Positions 16,476 to 25,476 of a DNA stretch of 64,000 nt are shown one piece after another. The stretch is from CAVTTH01 sp963737545 (GTDB lineage: Bacteria; Verrucomicrobiota; Verrucomicrobiia; Chthoniobacterales; UBA10450). The stretch spans positions 682,001 through 746,000 of the forward strand of contig CAVTTH010000001.1 in NCBI GenBank assembly GCA_963737545.1, given 5' to 3'. The position numbers were made by a program, and so were the translations under genes. Every line of letters begins with the position of its first letter. Within the stretch, counting starts at the first letter, position 1. The notes beneath the pieces are model-generated. The model saw only the letters and a program-made list of their open reading frames with translations, searched no databases and was not told the DNA's origin.

Positions 16476-17366
16476 ATGGAGCAGGAGATCGATGACTTCA
16501 TCCGCTTCCTCGCAGTCGAGCGTGGTCTGTCCGATAACTATCAGATCTCAACGCGCCATTCGCTCACAGAATTCGCAGCCTGGTGCGCGGCAACGAAAAA
16601 GATCACACAGGCGAAGGATGTTTCTCTGCCGGTGATTAGTGCGTACCTGGCACAAAGAAAACGCAGCGGCCTTTCCGCATCATCAATCAAACTGATTGTT
16701 GTGGCGCTAAAGGTCTTTTACCGGTTCCTCGGCGGCAGAGGCGCACTGGAACGCGACCCGACCGAAACGCTCACTTTGCCGCGGATCGAGCGTTATTTGC
16801 CCGAAACGCTGAATGAGATGCAGGTCGAGAAGTTAATCGAAAGCGTGCCGACAAACCGAGCGCTCGGGCTGCGCGACCGCGCCATGATCGAGCTGCTTTA
16901 CGCGAGCGGCCTGCGCATTTCGGAACTTGCCAATGCGCGGCTGGAAAATTTTAGCTTCGAGGAGCGAATCGTGCGCGTGACTGGCAAGGGAAACAAGACA
17001 CGGCTCGTCCCGGTGGGACGGAAAGCCTGCGAGGCGCTGGCGGCTTATCTGTCCACCGAACGCCCGGTTTTGGTAAAGCGGCGTTCCGGAAGCGAAATAT
17101 TCCTCTCCGCAAGGGGAACGAAACTGACAACCGTGCGCATCTGGCAAATCGTGAAGGAACGGGCGCGCCATTCCGGATTGGAGATGAACATCTACCCACA
17201 CTTGCTGCGGCACAGCTTCGCGACACACCTGCTCGGCAACGGGGCAGATTTGCGCATCATTCAGGAGATGCTCGGACACGCCGACATTTCCACGACGCAA
17301 GTCTACACGCACGTGGATCAGCAGCGATTAAAGGCTGTGCACCACAAGTTCCATCCGCGCGCGTGA
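16476..17366 (+). CDS. xerD: Tyrosine recombinase XerC/XerD family
   Basis: 296 residues from ATG 16476. It has an N-terminal SAM-like core-binding domain (MEQEIDDFIRFLAVERGLS, then ISTRHSLTEF) and a C-terminal catalytic domain. The catalytic residues are present: Arg in LLYASGLRISELANARL, Lys in VTGKGNKTRLVP, HLLRHSFATHL (HxxR), His in LGHADISTTQ, and the nucleophile Tyr in TQVYTHVD. The length and lack of a mobile context fit the housekeeping chromosome dimer-resolution enzyme, closer to XerD than XerC; the paralogue is not in the window. Confidence 0.92.
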   Translation: MEQEIDDFIRFLAVERGLSDNYQISTRHSLTEFAAWCAATKKITQAKDVSLPVISAYLAQRKRSGLSASSIKLIVVALKVFYRFLGGRGALERDPTETLTLPRIERYLPETLNEMQVEKLIESVPTNRALGLRDRAMIELLYASGLRISELANARLENFSFEERIVRVTGKGNKTRLVPVGRKACEALAAYLSTERPVLVKRRSGSEIFLSARGTKLTTVRIWQIVKERARHSGLEMNIYPHLLRHSFATHLLGNGADLRIIQEMLGHADISTTQVYTHVDQQRLKAVHHKFHPRA

Positions 17367-17396
17367 TTGGAATCGGCCATCCGCGAGCTGGTCATT

Positions 17397-17430
17397 TAAC
17401 GAATGGCTAATACATTCGCGTTCGTTAACT
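17397..17430. repeat. Short inverted repeat TTAACGAA/TTCGTTAA
   Basis: TTAACGAA and TTCGTTAA face each other about 13 bases apart between the xerD stop and the start of the next gene. It may be a weak terminator stem (no T run) or an operator. The rest of the 86-base gap is AT-rich and could hold a promoter for the gene at 17453. Confidence 0.35.
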
Positions 17431-17452
17431 CACTCATTCACTCAACTATTTT

Positions 17453-19267
17453 ATGAAACGATTTCTGCTGCTCGTCGTCGCGGCTGCGATGATCGCATGG
17501 GCGATTTGGTTCGGAATGCGCATTTTGCACACACCTTCGAGCTCGGCGGTCGCGGCATTTCTCCCACGTGAAACGGTGGTGTTTTGCCATTTGTCCGACT
17601 TCAACTCTATGCGCGCGCAATGGCACGAAACCGACCTCTACAGACTCTGGCACGAGCCCGCCATGCTGGAATTTCTCCAGAAACCGCTCTCGAGGATTCC
17701 ACGGACCGACACCGCCACGGCGAAGCTGCAGCAAATGGAGCGACTGAACTTAACCGATGCGTTTATTGCGGTAAACTCAATCGCAAATGATGAGGTGAAA
17801 GTGGTCGGCGGCTTCCGGTTCAAGGGAAACAGCCAGGACGTGGAAAATCTCATTGAAGGTCCGCGGGCGAAACTGCTGGCCGCATTCCCAAACACAACGA
17901 GAGCGACGATCGATTACCACCAGCGACGAATCGAAACGTTTGCGCGCGGCGCAACAACACTCGCGACCGCTTTCGCTGGTGACTGGTTTCTCGCGGCGAA
18001 CGACGTGGGCGAAATCAAGACGCTGATCGATCGTGTCGACGGGCGATTGCGTGAAGCAAACAAAACGCTCGCCGCAGACGACTCATTCCGTTCCGCCTCC
18101 GCACACATGCCTGCGAACCGCGCGCTGTTTTTCTACCTTCAGCCGAAACCATTGGTGGAAAAACTGGTTGCGCTCCGCGCGGCGAGCGGTCGTCCGGCAA
18201 AGCCCGATCAAATTACGTTGCTCGAGCGAATGCAGAGTGTGTGCGCCGCTTTCGGATTCGATGGCGGGAAAATGCGCGATGTCGTCTTTGTGGGAATGCC
18301 GAAATCTGCAGGCGCTCCCGTCCTGAGCAGGTCCTCTCTCGTACTCGGAAGCAAAAATACATTTTTCTATGGGGATCAACTCATGAGCTCAGATCAAATG
18401 CCCGATCTGACTGACCCGAATGTCCTGAACGCTTTCCCGACTCCTCTCAAAAACATGGTGGGCGTCCTCTCCGCCGCCGGAATCAAGAAAGAGGACTGGG
18501 AAAGCGCGTTGGACCCCGAGATCAGTTTGCTTGCCGATTGGGGGGCGCAGGCGCGCTGGCCTTCGGTTTTCGCAAGCCTGCCCGTGAAGGATTCGGTGAA
18601 AGCACGGCAGATTATCACGACCCTGACAACCAGGGCGGATCAGAACGCAAACTGGACCCCGCAGGAGAAAGACGGTGCTCTTTACTTTTTGATGCAGTCC
18701 GCCGGCGTCGTTTCGGTAACGCCAGTCATTGGCGTTTCCGATCATGTGCTCGTCGGAGGTCTCGACATGGCTTCGGTTGAGGCGGCAATCAAACGCGGCG
18801 CAGGTCGGTCGTCTGAACTGGCAAATTCGCCAACCTACGCGAACACCGTCCATGCGCTCCCCGAACCCGATAGGGCCTTTGGTTACATCGATACTTCGCT
18901 TCTCTACGCGCGGTTTGACGCGACGCTACGCCCGATGTTGCTAATGGGCGCCATGTTCCTCCCGAAGATGACAGAATATGTGGATTTAAGTAAATGGCCA
19001 CCTGTCGATGTGATCACAAAACACCTCAGCCCGATAGTGACATCTACGTATTACAAAGGTGATGGTTATATGACAGAATCGGTTGGCCCGGTGACGTTTT
19101 CGCAGGCCGCTGTCGGCGTTGCTGCGATCGTGGGCGCGTCGGTGGCGGCCTATAGGCATCCGGCACAGCTGGGTGGAATGAAGGGAACGACGCCAACGCC
19201 GACACTGACTCAACCCGCCCAAACGCCAGACGTCACGCCCACTCCCACGCCTAAAGAGACACCGTGA
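17453..19267 (+). CDS. Membrane-anchored DUF3352-like protein of unknown function
   Basis: 604 residues. An N-terminal hydrophobic segment (FLLLVVAAAMIAWAIWFGM) acts as a signal anchor; the rest is predicted extracytoplasmic. FLPRETVVFCHLSDFNSMRAQW at the start of the mature part and the recurring pattern of ~200-residue alpha/beta blocks resemble DUF3352-type proteins, whose role is unknown. A second hydrophobic stretch (AAVGVAAIVGASVAA) near residue 560 precedes a Pro/Thr-rich tail (TPTPTLTQPAQTP), which may be a wall- or periplasm-spanning linker. It begins 86 bases after xerD and has no obvious partner. Confidence 0.65.
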   Translation: MKRFLLLVVAAAMIAWAIWFGMRILHTPSSSAVAAFLPRETVVFCHLSDFNSMRAQWHETDLYRLWHEPAMLEFLQKPLSRIPRTDTATAKLQQMERLNLTDAFIAVNSIANDEVKVVGGFRFKGNSQDVENLIEGPRAKLLAAFPNTTRATIDYHQRRIETFARGATTLATAFAGDWFLAANDVGEIKTLIDRVDGRLREANKTLAADDSFRSASAHMPANRALFFYLQPKPLVEKLVALRAASGRPAKPDQITLLERMQSVCAAFGFDGGKMRDVVFVGMPKSAGAPVLSRSSLVLGSKNTFFYGDQLMSSDQMPDLTDPNVLNAFPTPLKNMVGVLSAAGIKKEDWESALDPEISLLADWGAQARWPSVFASLPVKDSVKARQIITTLTTRADQNANWTPQEKDGALYFLMQSAGVVSVTPVIGVSDHVLVGGLDMASVEAAIKRGAGRSSELANSPTYANTVHALPEPDRAFGYIDTSLLYARFDATLRPMLLMGAMFLPKMTEYVDLSKWPPVDVITKHLSPIVTSTYYKGDGYMTESVGPVTFSQAAVGVAAIVGASVAAYRHPAQLGGMKGTTPTPTLTQPAQTPDVTPTPTPKETP

Positions 19268-19383
19268 TCGAGTCGGTTTGACACGGGGTTCAATTAGATC
19301 CCCAGTCCCGTTCCATCGACGTATTCACAACGGGCGGAGAAAACTGCTGCGTAAATCGGTAAAGGTGTTATAGTCCATCCCCT

Positions 19384-19716
19384 ATGGCCATTCTCAAGAA
19401 AAATGCGTTTTCCCGCCGAGTTCCCGATCTGGTGACCGAGGAATTGGTGGCAGTTCTCTCCCGACGTGCAACTTTCGAATTCAAGCAGTTGTTTGACATC
19501 GTGCACGAAAACCTCCGGGCCCGAAACGCAGCCAGCGGGGGCGAGGAAATGTTACGTCTGCGGGCCTACGAGAAGCTCCAAAATCTCGTGGCGCGCGGAG
19601 CGGTGAAGAAGAATGCCAAGAAATATAAGGGCATTCCTTCAGCGCTCGCTGCCGCCATTGCCCCTCAAAATGGACATTTCCCCAGCGGAGGCCGCCCGGC
19701 ACCTGCTGCCCGATAA
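19384..19716 (+). CDS. Small basic protein of unknown function
   Basis: 110 residues, basic (many Lys and Arg), no signal peptide or membrane segment. Helical predictions around ELVAVLSRRATFEFKQLFD and LRLRAYEKLQNLVARGAVKK suggest a winged-helix-like or helical DNA/RNA-binding fold, with VKKNAKKYKGIP resembling a basic wing. The C-terminal 20 residues are Gly/Pro/Ala-rich. I do not recognise the family. It precedes nuoA by 39 bases and may be cotranscribed with it. Confidence 0.6.
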   Translation: MAILKKNAFSRRVPDLVTEELVAVLSRRATFEFKQLFDIVHENLRARNAASGGEEMLRLRAYEKLQNLVARGAVKKNAKKYKGIPSALAAAIAPQNGHFPSGGRPAPAAR

Positions 19717-19755
19717 TCGGCCGGCTCGGAAATCAGCCGGGGCGATTAAGGCGAA

Positions 19756-20127
19756 ATGATCAGCGAGTATCTCCCCGTTCTCCTGCAGATCATCGTAGCC
19801 GTCGGCTTTGCCGTGTCCGCGTTGGTCGTCAGCCTGATTCTGGGTAAGGCGGGCCGACGCTCGGCGGTTAAAGACAGTGCCTACGAATGTGGGATGATAC
19901 CGATCGGCGAAAGCCAACCGCGCTTCAGCGTGAAGTTCTATTTGGTCGCGATGCTTTTCATCCTCTTCGACCTCGAAATTGTTTTCATGTATCCGTGGGC
20001 GGTCGTCTACCGCGAGGCTGTCGTGCACAGCAAGATGATCTTTTGGAGCATGCTCAGCTTCGTCACGATTTTGATGGTGGGGTACGTTTATGCTTTGAAA
20101 AAGGGTGTCTTCGATTGGAAGAAATAA
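19756..20127 (+). CDS. nuoA: NADH-quinone oxidoreductase subunit A
   Basis: 123 residues, three membrane helices, usual NuoA length. The diagnostic segment is DSAYECGM (DSxYECG) with the following RFSVKFYLVAMLFILFDLEIVF, the conserved loop and second helix including the Asp/Glu residues near the quinone tunnel. AAGG lies 5 bases before the ATG. The other subunits (nuoB onward) are not beside it, so this is an orphan nuoA copy or a split nuo locus. The following gene overlaps its end by 23 bases. Confidence 0.93.
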   Translation: MISEYLPVLLQIIVAVGFAVSALVVSLILGKAGRRSAVKDSAYECGMIPIGESQPRFSVKFYLVAMLFILFDLEIVFMYPWAVVYREAVVHSKMIFWSMLSFVTILMVGYVYALKKGVFDWKK

Positions 20128-21568
20128 CCCAAAAGATCTAGATCTCGGATCGCGAGGCTCCAGATTCCAACCCGTTTCCGCCCTGACCTCCTCGACCGCG
20201 CCGCGCCTCCTGCCGCTTACCGTTACGCTGTCTGTTCTTCTTTGGTTCTTTGTCACGACCGGCGGACACCAAATCTTCGTCTCGGAGGTACTGGGAGAAG
20301 CGTACGATTCCCAGGCCGAGCATTTTTTGCGTGGTAACGTGGACGTCGATGGTGAGGCCATCCGTCATGAGGCGTTTGTCGTAGACGGGCGGGCACGGAT
20401 GTATCAAGGGCCTTTCCCGGCCTTCCTGCGCATACCCCTGAACTTTATCTACCCCGAGGCCCGCGGAAAATGGTCGCGCATCTCTGGGTTCGCGGCCGGA
20501 GTGATCGCACTGTCCGCGTTCGCCGGGCTGATCGGCCAAAGCCTGCGCTCCTCACCGCTCTCGCCACGCAGCCGCAATTGGTTGGGAAATTCTTGCATCG
20601 CCGGATTTGCCCTGGCCACGCCGCTGCTGCTCTTGCTGGGAAATGTCTCCATCTACAACGAAGCGATCGGCTGGGGTCTGGCCTCATCGCTCGCTGCGCT
20701 TTTCTTCGCCTGCCGATCCCGGAACGCGGAGGGGCCCGCTTTGACGCGCGCCTTGTTCGGATTCTCTTGTTGTGCGGGGGCAGCCTTACTCTCACGAATC
20801 ACTTTCGGTTTGCCCTTCCTCTTCATTGCACCACTTCTGGGTCTGCGGCTTCCGCGCGAGAATCGATGGAAGCGGCTCGCGGTGCTTGCGCTTCCGCTCG
20901 GCGCCAGCCTCGCGTTTTATCTTCTGCTGAGTTACGCCCGATTCCATTCCTTCATGGGCGTGAATTTCGATTATTATATCAACTCGCCGCAGCGCGAGTT
21001 CGCGCAAAAATTTGGATTTTTCAACCTCCGTCGCATCCCCTACGGCTTGGCGGATTATTTTGGTCTGAGGCTACCTGCATTCGAATGGCATCCGCCGTTC
21101 TTGCGCGCGGCTCGTCACTATTATCCACACCCATTGCATTATTCTCTTCCGTTCAGCGAGACGTATCTGCCGGTGCCGTGGTGTTCAGCCTGGCTTCTCT
21201 TCGGCGCACTCCTCGGTATTGCATTCCTCTTTCGTCCCGGCAAATCCGAGGGCTTCGACCGCTGGATGGCCGCAGCGCTCGTTCTGCAATGCGTCTGCAT
21301 TCTCTCACTCTTTTCCCTCGCGGAACGATATGCCGCCGACCTCTATCCGTTCCTCATCTTCTGCCTGCTCATTTTTCTGCGTCTCGGCGGACCCGTTTTG
21401 CTCCGAGTGCGTCATATCATCATTGGTTTGGTAGCGTTTTCGATCGTGGTTAATTCGCTTACGACATTGTCGTGGCTCGTCGACGTAGACCAGAATGTAC
21501 CGGAGCAAACACGCACAAGCTGGAAGCTAATCATGGGACGAGAGGTACCTGCGGAGAGAGGACATTAA
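20105..21568 (+). CDS. Polytopic membrane protein, possible glycosyltransferase-like
   Basis: 487 residues from GTG 20105 (AAGG three bases upstream); the next in-frame ATG is far inside, so the start is uncertain. About ten hydrophobic segments are visible (for example LPLTVTLSVLLWFFVTT, SISNEAIGW-flanking helices, LYPFLIFCLLIFL). An early extracytoplasmic loop after the first helix (SQAEHFLRGNVDVDGE) resembles GT-C type lipid-linked sugar transferases, but no clear DD/DE motif can be assigned. Unknown function; an envelope polysaccharide role is plausible because GT4 and RfbA follow. Confidence 0.62.
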   Translation: MSSIGRNNPKDLDLGSRGSRFQPVSALTSSTAPRLLPLTVTLSVLLWFFVTTGGHQIFVSEVLGEAYDSQAEHFLRGNVDVDGEAIRHEAFVVDGRARMYQGPFPAFLRIPLNFIYPEARGKWSRISGFAAGVIALSAFAGLIGQSLRSSPLSPRSRNWLGNSCIAGFALATPLLLLLGNVSIYNEAIGWGLASSLAALFFACRSRNAEGPALTRALFGFSCCAGAALLSRITFGLPFLFIAPLLGLRLPRENRWKRLAVLALPLGASLAFYLLLSYARFHSFMGVNFDYYINSPQREFAQKFGFFNLRRIPYGLADYFGLRLPAFEWHPPFLRAARHYYPHPLHYSLPFSETYLPVPWCSAWLLFGALLGIAFLFRPGKSEGFDRWMAAALVLQCVCILSLFSLAERYAADLYPFLIFCLLIFLRLGGPVLLRVRHIIIGLVAFSIVVNSLTTLSWLVDVDQNVPEQTRTSWKLIMGREVPAERGH

Positions 21569-21632
21569 CACGCTCAAGCACATCTGATTCTCACTTGCAC
21601 GACTCACCGGAACCGCCTAAACCTAAGCCTCC

Positions 21633-21950
21633 ATGGTTCACCATATCGTTCTCTTCAAACTAAAGCCGGAGGTTACTCCCGCTCGCGTCGAGGAAATGAT
21701 GATGAACACGCGGATGCAGTTGCTCAAGATCCCGGAGGTGCTCAGCATCAAGTGCGGCAAGCGGATTGATCCGGAAATGTCATGGCCATTTTTTATCGCA
21801 ATCGATTTCGAGTCGATGGACAAATATGGAATTTTTCGTGAGGATTCCATCTATGTGAAATTCATGGAGGAGGTCATCAAGCCGAATACGGCCGAGGCGC
21901 TGACGTTGGATTTCGAAATGGATCCGGGTAAAGACGTGCAATTTTCCTAG
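21633..21950 (+). CDS. Dabb (stress-responsive alpha/beta-barrel) family protein
   Basis: 105 residues, one ferredoxin-like dimeric alpha/beta-barrel domain. The start MVHHIVLFKLKPEVTPARVEEMM, the central SIKCGKRID and the final FMEEVIKPNTAEALTLDFE follow the Dabb pattern of His-Ile-Val-Leu-Phe-Lys at strand one and VxPxxxxxxxxDF at the end. Members range from stress proteins to small oxygenases or cyclases; this one cannot be assigned a substrate. No ribosome site is clear. Confidence 0.85.
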   Translation: MVHHIVLFKLKPEVTPARVEEMMMNTRMQLLKIPEVLSIKCGKRIDPEMSWPFFIAIDFESMDKYGIFREDSIYVKFMEEVIKPNTAEALTLDFEMDPGKDVQFS

Positions 21951-22027
21951 GCGAGGCGAAATCCCGCCATCGAAACCGCCGGCGGACGGCTCGAATCTTG
22001 CGGCTTCCAACCGAAATCGTAAGCCCA

Positions 22028-23950
22028 ATGCGACTAGCTTATCTTTACTCGCGTTATCCCGTTCTCTCGCAAACGTTTTGCGATACGGAGATGATAGCGT
22101 TGGAACGGCTTGGCTTTTCCATCGAGGTCGGCTCGATTCATCCGCCCCTCACGAGCCTGCGGCATGAGCACGCGGCGAAACTCCAAGCTCCAATCTATTA
22201 CGCACCGCCGCAGCAAATTCTGCGCGTCCGCGAAGAGCAGGCCAAAAGAGAAGGCTCATGGCCGGCCGAGATGATCGAGCAGCACGAAAAAAAATACGGC
22301 AAGACATTTAAGGCCGAGCAACGCGCGCGAAACGCACTCTATTTCGCCGATCTTTTCGCTCGGCACGAGGTGGATCATTGCCATGTCCATTTCGCCAATC
22401 GCGCCGCGCATACAGCCTTATTTCTCAAGAAGATGTCCGGCATGACCTTTAGCGTGAGCGCGCACGGCCAGGATTTCATGGTCGATCTGGGCAACGAAGA
22501 ACTGTTGAGCGAGATTTTTCGAGAAGCCGAATTCGTGGCGGCGGAAACGGATTATAGCGTCAAGTTGCTGCAGAAGCGGTGTCCCGAGTTCGCGAACAAA
22601 ATCCATCGCGTTTATAACGGAATGGACCTGGGCGCCATTCCCAGCATCCGGGCGGAGCGACCGCCCGGCCCAACAACGATTCTCAGCGTGGGGCGCCTTG
22701 TTCCTTTCAAAGGATTCGAAGTCTTGATCGAAGCCTGCGCAGAACTGGAGCAGCGCAACTTTGCTTTTCATTGCGAGATCGTCGGGGATGGACCGCTACG
22801 GGAAGAACTTGAGGCAGCGATCGTGCGGCATCGGCTGGGAAAGCGGGTTCACCTCTGCGGATCTCTGCCGCGGGAAAGCGTATTCTCCAAACTGCAGGAC
22901 TGCGACATCTTCGCTCTGGCAAGTGTGACCGACCAGAACGGCGCAAGCGACGTTTTTCCGACCGTGATCCTGGAAGCGATGGCGCTGGCCCGACCCGTGG
23001 TTTCGACCAAACTGGCAGGCATCCCGGAGTTGGTCATCGACGGCATTACCGGATTGCTGGTCGCGCCCGGCGACTCCGAAGGTTTGGCGGACGCACTCGA
23101 TAAGTTGGTGCGAAATTCCGCAATGCGATCGAATTTTGGCGCCTCCGCCCGTAGCCGGATCGAGAAGCATTTCCAAATCGAAACGACCGTGGCACCGCTG
23201 ATAGCTTTGCTCGAGAAATGCTCTTCGCCGAAGCAAGCGGCCGTCCAAGAGCCGAGCGCTACTCCCGACCCAACGCAAATTGCCTATCTTATTGCCGAGT
23301 GGCCGGATGACAGGGTTCCCTTTCTCGAAATGGAATTGTCCGCCATGCGCCAAAACAACCTCTCTGTCTCCCCGATTGTTTTCCAAGTGCCGGATGAGGT
23401 GGAATTGAAGCCGAAGCAGGAAAAGCTGGCGGCGGAATTGGAGTTTCTGCCCGACGCGATAGTGATTGAGGCCGAATGGCACTCTAATTACCCTTTGGTA
23501 CTGGAGCTGGAAGCAGAGCGCGCAACTCAGAAACTGCGACCTCCGTCACGGGTATTCCTTGAGCAGGCACATTTTGCGATCGCTCTGCGGAAGACGCTTC
23601 TCGAACGAAAGATCACCCACGTGCATGCGACCAGCTCCCGGGTTTTGTTGTGCGCACTCATGCTCCGCAAGCTGCTAGGCGTGACGGTTAGCGCAGCGAT
23701 CGAACACGAACCGGTTCTTTCGCAGAGGCACTTGCAAAGCGCGCTCGACGAATGTGTTGGTGGACGAAGCAATAACAAGGAATTGCTTGCCCGGAGAGCC
23801 ACGTTTCTTTTTGATGCGACAATCGAAACGCCTTCGGTGAACGACATCGGACGCTGGCTCGTGAAAAAGGCCACGATCGATTGGGCTGGAGGCACCGCCT
23901 TCTGGAAAGAATGGTCAGAACTTCTGGCCGGGTGGGGAAAGAGAGATTGA
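22028..23950 (+). CDS. GT4-type glycosyltransferase with an extra C-terminal half-domain
   Basis: 640 residues from ATG 22028. The first ~400 residues form a GT-B/GT4 enzyme: N-lobe MRLAYLYSRYPVLSQTF, HCHVHFANRAAHTA and FSVSAHGQDF; C-lobe ILSVGRLVPFKGFEVLI, then SASDVFPTVILEAMA with the E-x7-E sugar-nucleotide motif and GLLVAPGD. It resembles colanic-acid/exopolysaccharide transferases. The remaining ~225 residues look like a second, degenerate N-lobe: QIAYLIAEWPDDRVPFLE and ITHVHATSSRVLLCALMLRK parallel the first N-lobe, with no second C-lobe. It overlaps rfbA at the stop/start (TTGA). Confidence 0.82.
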   Translation: MRLAYLYSRYPVLSQTFCDTEMIALERLGFSIEVGSIHPPLTSLRHEHAAKLQAPIYYAPPQQILRVREEQAKREGSWPAEMIEQHEKKYGKTFKAEQRARNALYFADLFARHEVDHCHVHFANRAAHTALFLKKMSGMTFSVSAHGQDFMVDLGNEELLSEIFREAEFVAAETDYSVKLLQKRCPEFANKIHRVYNGMDLGAIPSIRAERPPGPTTILSVGRLVPFKGFEVLIEACAELEQRNFAFHCEIVGDGPLREELEAAIVRHRLGKRVHLCGSLPRESVFSKLQDCDIFALASVTDQNGASDVFPTVILEAMALARPVVSTKLAGIPELVIDGITGLLVAPGDSEGLADALDKLVRNSAMRSNFGASARSRIEKHFQIETTVAPLIALLEKCSSPKQAAVQEPSATPDPTQIAYLIAEWPDDRVPFLEMELSAMRQNNLSVSPIVFQVPDEVELKPKQEKLAAELEFLPDAIVIEAEWHSNYPLVLELEAERATQKLRPPSRVFLEQAHFAIALRKTLLERKITHVHATSSRVLLCALMLRKLLGVTVSAAIEHEPVLSQRHLQSALDECVGGRSNNKELLARRATFLFDATIETPSVNDIGRWLVKKATIDWAGGTAFWKEWSELLAGWGKRD

Positions 23951-24828
23951 ACAAGAAAGCCATTATCCTCGCCGGCGGTGCCGGGACCCGGCTTTATCCG
24001 CTGACGAAGATCGTCTGCAAACAACTGCTGCCAATCTACGACAAGCCGATGATTTGCTATCCGCTCGCCACACTGATGCTGGGCGGTCTTCGCGATATCC
24101 TTATTATCTCGACGTCGAAAGATTTGCCGATGTTGAAGGATTTTCTCGGCGACGGTTCACAACTCGGCATCAATCTTTCCTATGCGGAACAACCGAAACC
24201 GGAGGGAATCGCCCAGGCATTTCTGATCGGCGCTGATTTCATCGGCGACGCCGGAGCGTCCCTCATTCTGGGGGACAATATCTTCTACGGCAAACTGGAC
24301 TTTTTTCGCGAAGCGCTCGCCATCGAACGCGGCGCCTGCATCTTCGGCTATCAGGTACGCGACCCTGAGCGATACGGCGTGGTTGAATTCGATGAGGCGG
24401 GACGCGCGATCAGTCTGGAGGAGAAACCGAGGAAACCCAGGAGTCAGTTTGCTGTTCCCGGCCTCTATGTCTATGACGAACGCGTCGTCGATCTTTGCAG
24501 ATCGCTTCGTCCATCAAGTCGCGGGGAGTTAGAGATTACCGATCTGAATTTGGTCTACCTCGCAAAGAACGAGCTTCAGGTCCGCGTTTTGAGTCGGGGG
24601 ATGGCTTGGTTGGATACTGGAACGCAAACAAGTCTGTTGGAAGCGGGGAATTACATCGCCACGATCGAGCACCGGCAGGGCCTCAAGGTGGCGTGTCTGG
24701 AGGAAGTCGCCTTGCGAATGGGTTTCATTGATTCGAATCAACTCGAAACGCTTATCGACCGCCTTCCGAAGGGCGAGTACAGCGACTATCTGCGGCTCGT
24801 CTGCAGCGAAGGGCCTGCGGCGCCATAG
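23947..24828 (+). CDS. rfbA: Glucose-1-phosphate thymidylyltransferase
   Basis: 293 residues from TTG 23947, which overlaps the stop of the GT4 gene; GGGGAAAGAG lies just before. The nucleotidyltransferase signature AIILAGGAGTRLYPLTK and KQLLPIYDKPMICYPL are at the N-terminus; SLILGDNIFYG is the metal/nucleotide-binding Asp motif, then GVVEFDEAGRAISLEEKP and WLDTGTQTSLLEA. It makes dTDP-glucose from dTTP and glucose-1-phosphate, feeding dTDP-rhamnose or related sugars for surface polysaccharide. rfbB/C/D are not in the window. Adjacent GT4 supports an envelope glycan role. Confidence 0.94.
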   Translation: MNKKAIILAGGAGTRLYPLTKIVCKQLLPIYDKPMICYPLATLMLGGLRDILIISTSKDLPMLKDFLGDGSQLGINLSYAEQPKPEGIAQAFLIGADFIGDAGASLILGDNIFYGKLDFFREALAIERGACIFGYQVRDPERYGVVEFDEAGRAISLEEKPRKPRSQFAVPGLYVYDERVVDLCRSLRPSSRGELEITDLNLVYLAKNELQVRVLSRGMAWLDTGTQTSLLEAGNYIATIEHRQGLKVACLEEVALRMGFIDSNQLETLIDRLPKGEYSDYLRLVCSEGPAAP

Positions 24829-24987
24829 GTGGAAGCAGCTTTTGTGTGGCTGCACCTTGGTTTCCCCGCCCTCGACCCTCGAAGCAATTGTTTGGACGGT
24901 TCTAGGCTGTTCACTCAACCAGAATCCAGGCTGGAAACTATGGAAATTATAGATATCGGCACATGGATTGCTGATCTATGGAAGGTC

Positions 24988-25476
24988 ATGACTACCCAGA
25001 GCTGCCGGGAAAGGTTAAATCCCACGCGCGCGGCCTTTACCATCGCGGAAGCATTGGTGGCACTTGCCATCATCGGCATCGGAATTGCCTCGTTCATTGC
25101 CGGTATGAGCCAGCTAAACAAGGAAGCAAGCGACAGCCGAAATATCACCGGAGCAGGTGCCATCATCCAAAACCAGATCGATCTGATCTTGTCCGATGGC
25201 CCATTTAATCCTCAAAAAACGAACGCCGATGGATCTCCTCAGATTCCGCCCGAATTGGTGCTCGGAACACATATTACGAATAACGTTGCCATCTATCAGG
25301 AACCCACTACTGGCATTATCGTTTCCGGCACGTTGACCACTACGGTATCCGACATAAGTCAATGGGTCGCCGGAGTGCAATTGCCAATGTACCAGGCCAC
25401 GGTCTCGGTGAGCTACCTTTACAAAGGGCGCACGTACACAGCGACGAGATGCACCCTGCGCGCTTCGGACATATGA
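24988..25476 (+). CDS. Prepilin-like protein, first gene of second pseudopilin cassette
   Basis: 162 residues from ATG 24988 (GGAAGG immediately upstream); an ATG at 24940 in frame is an alternative. Prepilin signal TRAAFTIAEALVALAIIGIG, with cleavage before Phe, Glu at +5 and a hydrophobic helix. The helix continues to IASFIAGMSQLNKEAS. The small C-terminal domain is beta-rich (VLGTHITNNVAIYQ and YQATVSVSYLYKGRTYTA). The start of the next gene overlaps its stop (ATGA at 25473). It is a minor pseudopilin, type IV pilus or T2SS I-like; exact family unknown. Preceded by a 159-base gap after rfbA that may hold a promoter. Confidence 0.78.
   Translation: MTTQSCRERLNPTRAAFTIAEALVALAIIGIGIASFIAGMSQLNKEASDSRNITGAGAIIQNQIDLILSDGPFNPQKTNADGSPQIPPELVLGTHITNNVAIYQEPTTGIIVSGTLTTTVSDISQWVAGVQLPMYQATVSVSYLYKGRTYTATRCTLRASDI

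Noticed and set aside
16476..17366. Integrase of a mobile element
   Set aside because: The Xer protein has the length and domain layout of the housekeeping recombinase, no att-like direct repeats or phage genes flank it.
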